Of a DNA stretch of 39,993 bases, positions 19,567 to 30,993 are shown piece after piece. The position numbers were made by a program, and so were the translations under genes. The notes beneath the pieces were generated by a model that ran no database searches, was not told the origin of the DNA, and saw only the letters and a program-made list of their open reading frames with translations. How positions within the stretch are numbered: the first letter of the stretch is position 1; the number at the start of each line of letters is the position of its first letter. The stretch is from Thiotrichales bacterium (lineage in GTDB: Bacteria; Pseudomonadota; Gammaproteobacteria; JAABTG01), in the NCBI GenBank assembly GCA_011389995.1, contig JAABTG010000031.1, positions 1 through 39,993 on the forward strand, given 5' to 3'.

Positions 19567-21444
19567 ATGACCCTGCCGCTGACCACCATCGTGCTGCTGC
19601 CCCTGCTGGGTTTCCTGGTGAACGGCCTGCTGGGGCCGCGCCTGGGGACCCGCCTCGTCACCGTGGTGGGCTGCGGCCTGCCCGTCCTCGCCTTCCTGGT
19701 GGCGGTGGGGGCGGTGATGCAACTGGAGGCGGGGGACGGCGCGGCCCTGGTGGAGACCCTCTTCACCTGGGCCCCCTTCGGCGAGCGGAGCCTGGACGTG
19801 GCCCTCTATCTCGACCGCCTGAGCGCCGTCATGGTGCTGGTGGTCACCGGCGTGGGCTCCCTCATCCACATCTATTCCGTGGGCTACATGAAGGGCGACG
19901 AGGGCTACGCCCGCTATTTCGCCTATCTCAACCTGTTCCTGTTCTTCATGCTGCTGCTGGTGCTGGGGCGCTCCCTGCTGGTGCTGTTCGTGGGCTGGGA
20001 GGGGGTGGGCCTGGCCTCCTACCTGCTCATCGGCTTCTGGTTCGACGACCCCGCCAAGGCCGCCGCCGGCAAGAAGGCCTTCATCACCAACCGGGTGGGG
20101 GACGCCGGTTTCCTGCTCGGCATGTTCGTGCTGTACGCGGCCCTGGGCACCCTCGAGATGGACGCGGTGAACGCCGCCGCCGCCGACGGCCTGCTGCCCG
20201 CTGCCACCGCCACCCTGGTGGGGGTGCTGCTGTTCGTGGGGGCCACCGGCAAGTCGGCCCAGATCCCGCTGCACGTGTGGCTGCCCGATGCCATGGCCGG
20301 CCCCACCCCGGTGTCGGCCCTCATCCATGCCGCCACCATGGTGACCGCGGGGGTCTACCTGGTGGCGCGGCTGGCGGGGGTCTACCAGCTCTCCCCCGAG
20401 GCCTCCCTCGTGCTGGCGGTGGTGGGGGTGGCCACTGCCTTCTTCGCCGCCACCGTGGCCCTGGTGCAGACGGACATCAAGAAGGTGCTGGCCTATTCCA
20501 CCGTCTCCCAGCTCGGCTTCATGGTGCTGGCCCTCGGCGTGGGGGCCCATGGGGTGGCGGTGTTCCACTTGGTGACCCATGCCTTCTTCAAGGCCTGCCT
20601 GTTTCTGGGGGCGGGCAGCGTCATCCACGCCCTCGGCGGCGAGCAGGACCTGCGCCGCATGGGCGGACTGGCGCGGCGCATCCCCATCACCTTCGTCACC
20701 TTCGCCGTGGCCACCGCCGCCATCGCCGGCCTGCCGCCCCTGGCGGGCTTCTTCTCCAAGGACGAGATCCTGTGGTTCGCCCTGGCCGGCGAGCAGGGCG
20801 GCCTGCTGCTGTTCCTGGTGGGTGCCGTCACCGCCTTCCTTACGTCCCTGTACATGTTCCGCCTGCTGTGGCTGGCCTTCCTGACGCCGTCCCGCATGGC
20901 CCCCGAGGTGGCGGCCCACGTCCACGAGTCCCCCCGCTCCATGACCGGCGTGCTGGTGGTGCTGGCCCTGCTGTCCGCGCTGGGGGGCTTCATCGCCGTG
21001 CCCCATTACCTGGAGGGCCTGCTGCCCCTGCCGGCGGTGGCGCCGGGCCGCGCCGCCTGGCACCTGCCCCTGGCGCTGTTCGCCGTGGCGCTGGCCCTGG
21101 GGGGGCTGGCCGCGGCGCGCCACCTGTTCGGCGGCGAGGCCCGGCCGGCGGCGGCCCTGGCGGCGCGCTTGGCGACCCTGCACCGGGTGCTCACCAACAA
21201 ATACTACGTGGACGAGCTCTATGAGGGCTTCATCCACCGCCCCCTGGTGTGGGTGGCGGACCGGGTCCTGCTGCGGGTGGTCGACCGCCTGCTCATGGAC
21301 GGCCTGCTCCATGGCGTGGCGTCCCTGGCCCGCGGCTCGGCGCGGGCCCTGGTGCGGGTCCAGAACGGTCAGCTGCAGCGCTACGGCTGGCTGGTACTGG
21401 TGGGGCTGGGCGCCGGCCTGCTGTGGACATGGCCCCATGTCTGA
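19567..21444 (+). CDS. nuoL: NADH-quinone oxidoreductase subunit L
   Basis: A 625-residue proton-pumping subunit of the Mrp-antiporter family. The core blocks are intact: LFVGWEGVGLASYLLIGFW (key Glu in the GWEGVG loop), HVWLPDAMAGPTPVSALIHAATMVTAGVYL, DIKKVLAYSTVSQLG and HAFFKACLFLGAGSVIH. The C-terminal ~100 residues, with NKYYVDELYEG, form the long lateral helix that spans the membrane arm. It overlaps nuoM by eight bases. Confidence 0.97.
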   Translation: MTLPLTTIVLLPLLGFLVNGLLGPRLGTRLVTVVGCGLPVLAFLVAVGAVMQLEAGDGAALVETLFTWAPFGERSLDVALYLDRLSAVMVLVVTGVGSLIHIYSVGYMKGDEGYARYFAYLNLFLFFMLLLVLGRSLLVLFVGWEGVGLASYLLIGFWFDDPAKAAAGKKAFITNRVGDAGFLLGMFVLYAALGTLEMDAVNAAAADGLLPAATATLVGVLLFVGATGKSAQIPLHVWLPDAMAGPTPVSALIHAATMVTAGVYLVARLAGVYQLSPEASLVLAVVGVATAFFAATVALVQTDIKKVLAYSTVSQLGFMVLALGVGAHGVAVFHLVTHAFFKACLFLGAGSVIHALGGEQDLRRMGGLARRIPITFVTFAVATAAIAGLPPLAGFFSKDEILWFALAGEQGGLLLFLVGAVTAFLTSLYMFRLLWLAFLTPSRMAPEVAAHVHESPRSMTGVLVVLALLSALGGFIAVPHYLEGLLPLPAVAPGRAAWHLPLALFAVALALGGLAAARHLFGGEARPAAALAARLATLHRVLTNKYYVDELYEGFIHRPLVWVADRVLLRVVDRLLMDGLLHGVASLARGSARALVRVQNGQLQRYGWLVLVGLGAGLLWTWPHV

Positions 21445-22972
21445 GGCCTCGATGCTCAACTGGGTGCTGTTCCTGCCCCTGCTGGGGGCCCTGGGGCTGA
21501 CCGTGGTGCCGGCCCATCGGAACGACCTGACCCGCGGCCTCACCCTCGCCGTCATGGGGGTGCAGTTCGTCCTCGCCGCCTGGCTCTATGGCCAGTTCCA
21601 GGCCGCCACCGGGGCGCTGCAGTTCGAGACCCGCATACCGTGGATCCCCCAGTGGGGCGTCTATTATCACGTGGGTCTCGACGGCCTCAACCTGCTGCTG
21701 GTACTGCTCACCGCCTTCCTGGGGCCCCTGGTGGTGGCCGGTGCCTTCAGTGCCATCACCACCGGCGTACGCCTGTTCTACGCCATGGTGCTGGTGCTCC
21801 AGTTCGCCATGGTGGGCACCTTCCTGGCCCAGGATCTGTTCCTGTTCTACGTGTTCTGGGAGGCCATGCTCATCCCCATGTTCCTGATCATCGGCATCTG
21901 GGGCGGCGAGCGACGCCTCTACGCCACCTTCAAGTTCGTGCTCTACACCGCCTTCGGCAGCATCCTCATGCTGGCGGCGGTGATCTACATCGCCTACACG
22001 GTGTATACGGCCACGGGGGTACCGTCCTTCGCCATCGCCGACCTTTACCGCGGCGGCTGGTCCCTGGAGGTGCAGTCCCTGTTGCTGGCGGCCTTCGCCC
22101 TGTCCTTCGCCGTCAAGGTGCCCATGGTGCCCCTGCACACCTGGCTGCCCGACGCCCATGTGGAGGCCCCCACCGCCGGTTCCGTGATCCTCGCCGGCGT
22201 CCTCCTCAAGATGGGCACCTACGGCTTCCTCAAGCTGGGGCTGCCCATGTTCCCGGAGGCCGCCCTGCTGTTCCGGCCAGTGCTCATGACCCTGGCGGTG
22301 GTGAGCATCATCTACGGCGCCCTGCTGGCCCTGGTGCAGGAAGACATCAAGAAGATCGTCGCCTACTCCTCCATCAGCCACCTGGGCTACGTGATGCTGG
22401 GGCTGGTGAGCTATGACCTCATGGGCATCCAGGGGGGCATCATCCAGATGGTGAGCCACGGCCTCATCTCCGGCGGCCTGTTCCTCATGGTGGGCATGAT
22501 CTACGAGCGCTGCCACAGCCGCGACCTGGCCCACTACGGCGGCCTCGCCCGGCTGCTGCCGGGCTACGCGGTGTTCTTCATGCTGCTCACCCTGGCCTCC
22601 GTGGGTCTGCCCTCCACCAGCGGCTTCACCGGCGAGTTCCTGGCCCTGCTGGGGGCCTTCAACGCCGGCTGGGCCGAGTTGCCCCACGCCACCTGGCCCC
22701 TCGCCCTGGCGGCCACCGCGGTGCTGGGGGTGGTGCTGGGGGCGCTGTACATGCTGCGCCTGGCCGGGCGCCTGCTGTTCGGCCCGGCCAGGGCGCCCCA
22801 CCTGCCCCTGGCGGGTCTCAGCCGCCGCGAGGGGGCCATCCTCACGGCCCTGGTGGCGGCCATCTTCCTCATCGGCCTGGCCCCCGGACCCATGCTGGAG
22901 AAGACCGAGGCCTCGGCCCTGGAGATCCAGTCCATCCTCAATGCAGCCCGGCCCGCGGGAGGCACGCCATGA
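21437..22972 (+). CDS. nuoM: NADH-quinone oxidoreductase subunit M
   Basis: A 511-residue antiporter-like subunit, close to the E. coli length. It has FYVFWEAMLIPMFLIIGIWGG (pump glutamate), VPLHTWLPDAHVEAPTAGSVILAGVLLKMG and EDIKKIVAYSSISHLGYVM. The start is taken at 21437 (overlapping the end of nuoL); an ATG at 21452 is a reasonable alternative and would lose only five residues. The stop overlaps the nuoN start by four bases. Confidence 0.96.
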   Translation: MSEASMLNWVLFLPLLGALGLTVVPAHRNDLTRGLTLAVMGVQFVLAAWLYGQFQAATGALQFETRIPWIPQWGVYYHVGLDGLNLLLVLLTAFLGPLVVAGAFSAITTGVRLFYAMVLVLQFAMVGTFLAQDLFLFYVFWEAMLIPMFLIIGIWGGERRLYATFKFVLYTAFGSILMLAAVIYIAYTVYTATGVPSFAIADLYRGGWSLEVQSLLLAAFALSFAVKVPMVPLHTWLPDAHVEAPTAGSVILAGVLLKMGTYGFLKLGLPMFPEAALLFRPVLMTLAVVSIIYGALLALVQEDIKKIVAYSSISHLGYVMLGLVSYDLMGIQGGIIQMVSHGLISGGLFLMVGMIYERCHSRDLAHYGGLARLLPGYAVFFMLLTLASVGLPSTSGFTGEFLALLGAFNAGWAELPHATWPLALAATAVLGVVLGALYMLRLAGRLLFGPARAPHLPLAGLSRREGAILTALVAAIFLIGLAPGPMLEKTEASALEIQSILNAARPAGGTP

Positions 22973-24351
22973 ACCTGGACATGCTGGTGGGCCTGCTCCC
23001 CGAGCACCTGCTGCTGGCGGGGATCCTGGTACTGCTGGTGACGGAACTCGCCACCCGGCACGCCGTCTCGCCCCTGCCGGTGGCCCTGCTGGCGGTGGCC
23101 GCGGCCATGGCGGCGGCCCTGGGGCTGGCCGGGGAAGGCTACACGGCCATGCCCTTCCCGGAGCAGTTCGTGATGGACCCCGGCCGCGCCGTGGCCAAGG
23201 CGGTGCTCCTGGGTCTGGCCCTGCCGGTGCTGCTGCTGGCGGGGGAAGCCCGGGCCGACGGGCGCTTCGCCATGCTGCTGCTGTCCTCCCTCTACGGCGC
23301 CTGTCTGGTGGTCTCCGCGGGCAACCTCGTCACCCTGTTCCTGGGGCTGGAGCTGCTGTCCCTGCCGGTGTACGCCCTCATGGTGGTGGGCTCCCGGCGC
23401 CCCGAGAGTGCCGAGGCGGCCCTCAAGTACCTGGTATTGGGGGGTGCCGGCAGTGCCACCCTGCTGTTCGGCATCTCCCTCACCCTGGGGGCCACGGGCA
23501 GCCTGTCCATGACCGCCTTCACCGGCGCGGCGGCCGGCCCGGAGCCCCTGGCCATGGCCGCCGTCACCCTGGTGCTGGCGGCCCTCATGCTGAAGGCCGC
23601 CCTGGTCCCGTTCCACGGTTGGGCCCCCGATGCCTACGCCGGCACCGGCGTCCCGGTGACCGCCTACATGGCCACGGTGATCAAGGGCGCCGTGCTGCTG
23701 GCCCTGGTGGGGGTGTTCGAGGGCGCCCGCCTGGCGCCGGCCCTGGTGGGGCTCACCGCCACCCTGGCCCTGGCCTCCGCGGTGTGGGGCAATCTAGCGG
23801 CCATGGGCCAGAGGGGCCTGCGGCGCATGATCGCCTACTCCTCCATCGCCCATGCCGGCTTCCTGTTCTTCGTGCTGCTGGGGGAACCCGCCGGTCGCCT
23901 GGAGGCGGTGGTGTTCTACGTGCTGGTATACGGGCTGGCCAATCTGCTGGCCTTCGCCTGCCTGCCCAGCCGTGGCGACGAAGGGACCCGTGACCACCTG
24001 GATCGCCTGCGGGGGCTCTATCGCAGCCGACCGGCGGCGGCCATCCTGCTGGCGGTGGCCATGCTGTCCCTGGCGGGGGTCCCTCCTCTGCCGGGCTTCG
24101 TGGCCAAGTTCTTCATCTTCAAGAACGTGGTGGAGGCCGGTTATACCGCCTGGGCGGTGGCCGGTTTGCTGGCCAGCTACCTGGGGCTCTTCTTCTACCT
24201 GCGGGTCATCCGCATCATGTTCATGGAGGAGCCCGCCGCCACAAAAGGCGACACCCGTGGCGGGGTATTGGCAGGGGTCGCCGGCGTCGTCTGCGTGGCC
24301 GCGGTGGCGGCGGTGACCCTGTTCCCCGGCTGGCTGCTGGCCCGCCTGTGA
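22969..24351 (+). CDS. nuoN: NADH-quinone oxidoreductase subunit N
   Basis: A 460-residue antiporter-like subunit, last gene of the nuo operon. It shows GLELLSLPVYALMVVGSRR, then HGWAPDAYAGTGVPVTAYMATVIKGAVL, and RRMIAYSSIAHAGF with the helix-breaking residues of the family. Length is slightly below the E. coli protein. No T-rich terminator follows; the glgP repeat array begins 42 bp downstream, so read-through into glgP is possible. Confidence 0.96.
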   Translation: MNLDMLVGLLPEHLLLAGILVLLVTELATRHAVSPLPVALLAVAAAMAAALGLAGEGYTAMPFPEQFVMDPGRAVAKAVLLGLALPVLLLAGEARADGRFAMLLLSSLYGACLVVSAGNLVTLFLGLELLSLPVYALMVVGSRRPESAEAALKYLVLGGAGSATLLFGISLTLGATGSLSMTAFTGAAAGPEPLAMAAVTLVLAALMLKAALVPFHGWAPDAYAGTGVPVTAYMATVIKGAVLLALVGVFEGARLAPALVGLTATLALASAVWGNLAAMGQRGLRRMIAYSSIAHAGFLFFVLLGEPAGRLEAVVFYVLVYGLANLLAFACLPSRGDEGTRDHLDRLRGLYRSRPAAAILLAVAMLSLAGVPPLPGFVAKFFIFKNVVEAGYTAWAVAGLLASYLGLFFYLRVIRIMFMEEPAATKGDTRGGVLAGVAGVVCVAAVAAVTLFPGWLLARL

Positions 24352-24392
24352 CGGCAACCTTCAGGGTTCAAGGCGGGGAAGCGCTGAGAATT

Positions 24393-24780
24393 CAGCGTTT
24401 ACCGCGCGGGGCAGGAGGCCCCGCCAACTCGACGCCCCAGGGCGTTGAAAATGAAGGCAGGCGGAAACCGCGTTTTCGTCTGCCGTGCTGATTTTGGCCA
24501 GGGACGGCCAATAATCAGCGTTTACCGCGCGGGGCAGGAGGCCCCGACATTTTCGACGCCATTGGGCGTCGAAAATGAAGGCAGGCGGAAACCGCGTTTT
24601 CGCCTGCCGAGCTGATTTTGGCCAGGGACGGCCAATAATCAGCGTTTACCGCGCGGGGCAGGAGGCCCCGACATTTTCGACGCCATTGGGCGTTGAAAAT
24701 GAAGGCAGGTGGAAACCGCGTTTTCGTCTGCCGTGCTGATTTTGGCCAGGGACGGCCAATAATCAGCGTTTACCCAGGAG
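24393..24780 (+). repeat. Tandem array of ~124-bp hairpin repeats in front of glgP
   Basis: Units at 24393-24515, 24516-24639 and 24640-24763 are nearly identical; a truncated fourth copy runs from 24764 into the glgP ribosome-binding site. Using unit 2, each unit can form: H1, GGGGC/GCCCC with loop AGGAG (24531-24545); H2, a perfect 12-bp stem with loop ATTG (24549-24576); H3, a 12-bp stem starting GGCAGGCG with loop CCGCG; and H4, about 13 bp, GCTGATTTTGGCC with loop AGGGAC (24611-24643). H4 presents CAGGGA, matching CARGGA of the CsrA/RsmA consensus, in its loop. The region holds ten GGA triplets including the glgP Shine-Dalgarno. Most stem differences between copies are C-to-T changes that keep G-U pairs on this strand. 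Not CRISPR: there are no unique spacers. Confidence 0.9.
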
Positions 24781-24786
24781 TCAGGC

Positions 24787-24789
<3 letters not shown>
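24775..24789 (+). promoter_or_regulatory. glgP ribosome-binding site and GTG start, built from the repeat
   Basis: The final partial repeat reads CAGCGTTTACC, then CAGGAG, then six bases to GTG at 24787. Compared with full units, eight bases (GCGCGGGG) forming the left arm of hairpin H1 are missing, so the AGGAG that sits in a hairpin loop in each full unit is here unpaired and serves as the Shine-Dalgarno sequence. Confidence 0.75.
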
Positions 24790-27255
<2,466 letters not shown>

Positions 27256-27330
27256 GGCCCTCGCCAGCGAGCGGTGCCAGGGTCGCGATGTCCTCAGGCC
27301 GGTGGCCCCGGCCCGCTATCCCCTCATCCT

Positions 27331-27356
27331 GTCCTTCTCCCCAGGGGAGAAGGGAC
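27331..27356. terminator. Long palindrome between convergent genes
   Basis: GTCCTTCTCCCC (27331-27342) and GGGGAGAAGGGAC (27344-27356) form a near-perfect hairpin with a one-base centre. It sits between the ends of glgP and the glycosyltransferase gene and could act in both directions, though no T-run is present. The motif resembles dispersed intergenic palindromes common in GC-rich proteobacteria. The rest of 27256-27454 shows no gene. Confidence 0.55.
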
Positions 27357-27454
27357 CTCGCCGGAGACGGCGGTGGGATCGTCGGCACTTACGCACTTCC
27401 GCGGCGGCCCATCCCCTTGCGCGCACGGTAGTCACTGAATATTCCAGCGTTCCC

Positions 27455-28750
27455 TTAGGCCCCGCCGCCGCTGCGGTCCTCGGCCCGGCCCTCGGAGAGG
27501 GCGCCGTCGCCGGCGCGGGTGAGGCTGCGCACGATGTCCCACTCCGTCCTGATGCGTGCCATCACCTGCTCCCAGCCCTTCTCCTCCTCGGCGGAGCTGT
27601 CCCCGGACTCCGGCGTGAGGTGCTCGTAGCAGGCCAGGGCCTTCTGGGCCGAGCGCGGCATGGAATAGGCTTCGGCGGTATCCAGGGCACCCCGGACGAG
27701 GGCCGTCCGCGCCTTGGCGTCCCGACTCGCCACCCACTCCAGGGCGTCGGCGAAGACGGCGGCGTCCTGCTCGGCCACCAGGCGCCCGTCGGCGCCGTCC
27801 TCCACCACCTCCCGGGCGCCGGGGGCGTCCAGGGCCACCACCGGCAGGCCGGCCGCCATGGCCTCGGTGAGCACCATGCCCTGGGTCTCGCTCCTGGAGG
27901 CGAAGGCAAACACATCCATGGCATGGAGGCTGTCCGCGAGGGCCTCCTTCTCCAGCACGCCGGCCACGTGCAGGCGCTCCGCCAGCCCTGCCTCGGCGAA
28001 GGTCCGGCGGATGTCTCCCTCGGCCGGGCCCGCGCCCACCACCAGGAAGCGGGCCTCCGGCCGGCGGTCCAGGAAGGCGGCCACCGATGTGGCCAGGAAG
28101 CCCAGGTTCTTCTCCTCCGCCAAGCGCCCCAGGTGGCCCACCACGAAGGCGTCAGGGGGGATGCCGTGGCGCTCCCGGAAGGCCCGGCCGTCGCCGTGGG
28201 CGAAGCGTTCCACCTGCACCCCGGTGGGCACCACCAGGATGGGGCGGGTGACGCCGCGCTCCATCAGCAGGTCGCGGATGCTCTCGCTGGGGGCGAAGAC
28301 CTGGTCCGAGAGATTGGCGTAGTGGGTGGCCAACTCGATGACGAAGCGCTTGAGTACGGGGGAGTCGCCGGGCACGTAATGGGTGTACTCCTCGTACAGG
28401 GTGTGGTGGGTGAACACCAGGGGCAGGCGGCGGTGGCGGGCGATGCGCACCGCCGTCATGCCGAGCAGGAAGGGATGCTGGGAATGGACGATGTGCGGCC
28501 CGAAATCATCCAGGGTGTCCTTGAGCCCGGTGGGGAACGGCAGGGCGACGGAGAAGTCGCTGGCGTTGAAGTTCTGGATGGCGGGGATACGCACCACGTC
28601 CGTCTCGTGGGCCGGGGTATCGGGGAATGCCGGCGCCACCACCAGGACCCGGTGGCCGCGCCTGCGGTACTCGTCGGTGAAGGCCTGTACGGAGCGTGCC
28701 ACGCCGCCCACGTGGGGAGTGAAGGTATTGGTCAGGAGGACGATGTTCAC
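27455..28750 (-). CDS. GT4-family glycosyltransferase
   Basis: A 431-residue GT-B enzyme. The N-terminal domain begins MNIVLLTNTFTPHVGGVARSV, with the glycine loop that binds the nucleotide sugar. The C-terminal domain has VVGHLGRLAEEKN, LVVGAGP and the EX7E motif (Glu288 and Glu296 in SETQGMVLTEAMA). Close in pattern to diacylglycerol glucosyltransferases and mannosyltransferases of GT4; the acceptor cannot be read from sequence. The start is a GTG at 28750 that overlaps the stop of the preceding glycosidase-like gene (GTGA), so the long upstream reading frame is not used. Last gene of the VTT-GH-GT4 operon, convergent with glgP. Confidence 0.88.
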   Translation of the reverse strand: MNIVLLTNTFTPHVGGVARSVQAFTDEYRRRGHRVLVVAPAFPDTPAHETDVVRIPAIQNFNASDFSVALPFPTGLKDTLDDFGPHIVHSQHPFLLGMTAVRIARHRRLPLVFTHHTLYEEYTHYVPGDSPVLKRFVIELATHYANLSDQVFAPSESIRDLLMERGVTRPILVVPTGVQVERFAHGDGRAFRERHGIPPDAFVVGHLGRLAEEKNLGFLATSVAAFLDRRPEARFLVVGAGPAEGDIRRTFAEAGLAERLHVAGVLEKEALADSLHAMDVFAFASRSETQGMVLTEAMAAGLPVVALDAPGAREVVEDGADGRLVAEQDAAVFADALEWVASRDAKARTALVRGALDTAEAYSMPRSAQKALACYEHLTPESGDSSAEEEKGWEQVMARIRTEWDIVRSLTRAGDGALSEGRAEDRSGGGA

Positions 28751-30993
28751 GATGCGGAGGCCGCCCCGGGCACCCTGACCCCGCCGCGGCCCGGCTCCAC
28801 CGTCACCGGCGCCGTGCCCGGCAGCCGCACCTCCAGGGCCGGCTCGCCGTCGCGCCACTCGGCCTGCCAGTGGATATCCACGCCGTCGGCCCGCGGGGTG
28901 ACGGTGACGGTGAGGGGACCGAAGGGCGTGGAGGCGGGCCCGAAACTCACCGGCTCGGCGGCCTCCAGCCAGCGCCCCGGGATGCCGGAGCACAGCACCA
29001 GGCCCTCGCCCTCCTCGCGCACGAACCAGTTGCGGACCGTGAGGACCCACTCCGCGGCCGCCCACACGTGGTGGCCATCCCCCATGCAGCCGCCGCCGGT
29101 GCGCGGGTGGATGGCCTCCGGCCACTGGCCCGTGGGGCTGGCCAGGTCCGCCACCGCGTCCACCAGCCGCAGATAGCGGGGGTCGCCGGCACGCAGCAGC
29201 ACCTGGGCCACGTGGAGGGTCAGGTAGGCATTGAGACCGGAATGGATCATGTCCTGGAAGAAGGCGTCCTCCACGAAGCACTTCTCCAACAGGAACTCGA
29301 CACAGTCCAGCAGCCGGGGATCCTGGGGGGCGCAGGCCTGGAGGGGATAGCCCACGGCCAGGGAGCCGATGGCGCCGGCGTCCAGGCGCCGGTAGGGGGA
29401 GGCGGGCATGGCCGGCCGGCCGAGGCGGCGGGCGGCGGTGGCCAGACTCCGGTCCACGGCCCCGGCGAAGGCATCGGCGGCCGCCGCGAAATCGTCGTCG
29501 CCGCCCCCCAGGTCCTCCAGCAGGCGGTGGGCGGAGCGCAGCCCGGCGACGCCCCAGAAGTCGTCCCAGTAGTAGAAGTCGTTGGGCCCGAAGTGCTCGG
29601 CGCTGAAGCCCGCAGGCAGCAGGCCGGCGTGGGGGGCGTCCAGGTCATCGCGGGTGCGCTTGCGCAGGATCCAGCGCGCCGCCCGCCGGATGGGCCCCTG
29701 CCAGTGGTCGCCGAGGCGCCGCCCGCTGAGGCGCTGGAAGCGCTCGAGGATCCACAGCACCTCGCCGTTGGAGTCCCATTCTCCTTCCTGGGAGCGGAAG
29801 TAGCCGAAGGCGGTCTGGCGATCCGGAAAGCGGGCCAGGGCCCGCTCGGCGCGGTCGTAGAGCCCGAGGCACAGCAGGGCGTGGATGAGGAAGGCGGCAT
29901 CCCGGAACCAGAAGCGCTTGTAGGTGTAGGGACCGGGATACACGTCACCCGGCGAGTGCAGCACCAGGGACGTCACCGCGGCGTCGTAGAGGCCCTGGTA
30001 GCGGGGTTCGGGACAGCGCAGACGGCAGGCCTGACCGCGCAGGGCGCTCCAGGCGTCCGCGTCCAGGGGCACGGGGTCCTCGGCGCCGAGGGGGATGCTC
30101 ACCGTAACCTCGGCGGCGCCGTGGGCCGGGATGGTGAAGAGGGCGGCGGCCGTCACCATGCCCACGCTGCACAGCCCCTCCGTCTCGTCGGCGCTTTCCC
30201 GCAGGTGGAGCAGCACATCGCCGCCATGGTAATCGGCCACGTGATGGCGCTCGGCCGGGCGACTGAAGCGCACCGCGGTGTCGTTGTCCACCGTCCAGCC
30301 GCAGCGATCGTGGGCCAGCACGGCCTTGTGGACGAAGGAGATGCCCTCGGTGTTGTAGGGCCGCAGGGCCACCACCAGCCGGCCGGGGCCGTCGGCGCTG
30401 GCGCGCAGTCTCATCTCACAGACGGGGCGACCATCCTCAAGGCGCACCGCGGCGGCGTTATCCAGGGTCAGCCCGCCGTCCCGGGTATGGGTGATCACTT
30501 CAGGCCCCTCGTCCAGGGCCTGCCACTGCCCGGCCTCCCGCGTGCGCGAAGGCAGCAGGCGCCGGCCGTCGTCGGCCAGCACCCAGGCGTCCAGGGACCA
30601 GCCGTCCAACAGGGGGGTGAGCAGACCGCGCGGGTCCACCGTGGGGAGTTCGTCGCAGTCGGGATAGCCGACGGCGGTCCAGTTGCGATGGGTCAGGTTG
30701 ATGTGAGAGAGGGAGAAGCCGCGGGGGATGAAGGCGTCGTCCCGCGGGTCGAACTGCCGCTCGATCCAGTAGGGCCACACCCAGTCCAGGTTGTTCTGGA
30801 TGACCCTGGTGTTGATGAGCCCCCGGGCGTGGAACACGGCGCCGGCCCGCAGCAGCTCAACGGGCTCGCCCACCTCGGAGGGCTGGGCGAAACTGCGCAG
30901 GCGGGCCATCAGCTCGATGGGATCGAGGAAGCCGTGACTGTGCGCGGCCCGTCTCACGATGAAGCGCCAGGGCAGCAGGCCGAACCACTTCAT
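28747..30993 (-). CDS. Glycosidase-like protein with an (alpha/alpha)6-barrel
   Basis: A 748-residue protein without a signal peptide. The N-terminal ~330 residues are beta-rich (LRPYNTEGISF, HGGDVLLHL), then from about residue 370 a helical domain shows barrel-like repeats with GPYTYKRFWFRDAAFLIHALL, EGEWDSNGEVLWILERF, FYYWDDFWGVAGL and GQWPEAIHPRTGGGCMGDGHHVW. This architecture and the W-x-R-D and WDD blocks recall amylo-alpha-1,6-glucosidase, GH15 and GH63-type enzymes. Exact family, substrate and catalytic pair are not certain. It starts within the end of the VTT gene (ATGA) and its stop overlaps the GT4 gene, so the three proteins are made together and likely act on one glycan or glycolipid. 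Confidence 0.75.
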   Translation of the reverse strand: MKWFGLLPWRFIVRRAAHSHGFLDPIELMARLRSFAQPSEVGEPVELLRAGAVFHARGLINTRVIQNNLDWVWPYWIERQFDPRDDAFIPRGFSLSHINLTHRNWTAVGYPDCDELPTVDPRGLLTPLLDGWSLDAWVLADDGRRLLPSRTREAGQWQALDEGPEVITHTRDGGLTLDNAAAVRLEDGRPVCEMRLRASADGPGRLVVALRPYNTEGISFVHKAVLAHDRCGWTVDNDTAVRFSRPAERHHVADYHGGDVLLHLRESADETEGLCSVGMVTAAALFTIPAHGAAEVTVSIPLGAEDPVPLDADAWSALRGQACRLRCPEPRYQGLYDAAVTSLVLHSPGDVYPGPYTYKRFWFRDAAFLIHALLCLGLYDRAERALARFPDRQTAFGYFRSQEGEWDSNGEVLWILERFQRLSGRRLGDHWQGPIRRAARWILRKRTRDDLDAPHAGLLPAGFSAEHFGPNDFYYWDDFWGVAGLRSAHRLLEDLGGGDDDFAAAADAFAGAVDRSLATAARRLGRPAMPASPYRRLDAGAIGSLAVGYPLQACAPQDPRLLDCVEFLLEKCFVEDAFFQDMIHSGLNAYLTLHVAQVLLRAGDPRYLRLVDAVADLASPTGQWPEAIHPRTGGGCMGDGHHVWAAAEWVLTVRNWFVREEGEGLVLCSGIPGRWLEAAEPVSFGPASTPFGPLTVTVTPRADGVDIHWQAEWRDGEPALEVRLPGTAPVTVEPGRGGVRVPGAASAS

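Noticed and set aside
18979..21555. Long minus-strand open frame opposite nuoJ-nuoL
   Set aside because: His/Gln/Gly-rich antisense translation without a domain; the nuo genes fully explain the sequence.
24393..24780. CRISPR array
   Set aside because: The units are about 124 bp and tandem, with all parts repeated; there are no short repeats separated by unique spacers and no cas genes.
27331..27356. Palindrome as part of an insertion sequence end
   Set aside because: There is no transposase, no matching second end and no target duplication; it is a lone intergenic palindrome.
28751..29281. N-terminal extension of the GT4 glycosyltransferase to 29281
   Set aside because: The family N-terminus begins at the GTG at 28750; upstream residues are antisense-like filler within the glycosidase-like gene.
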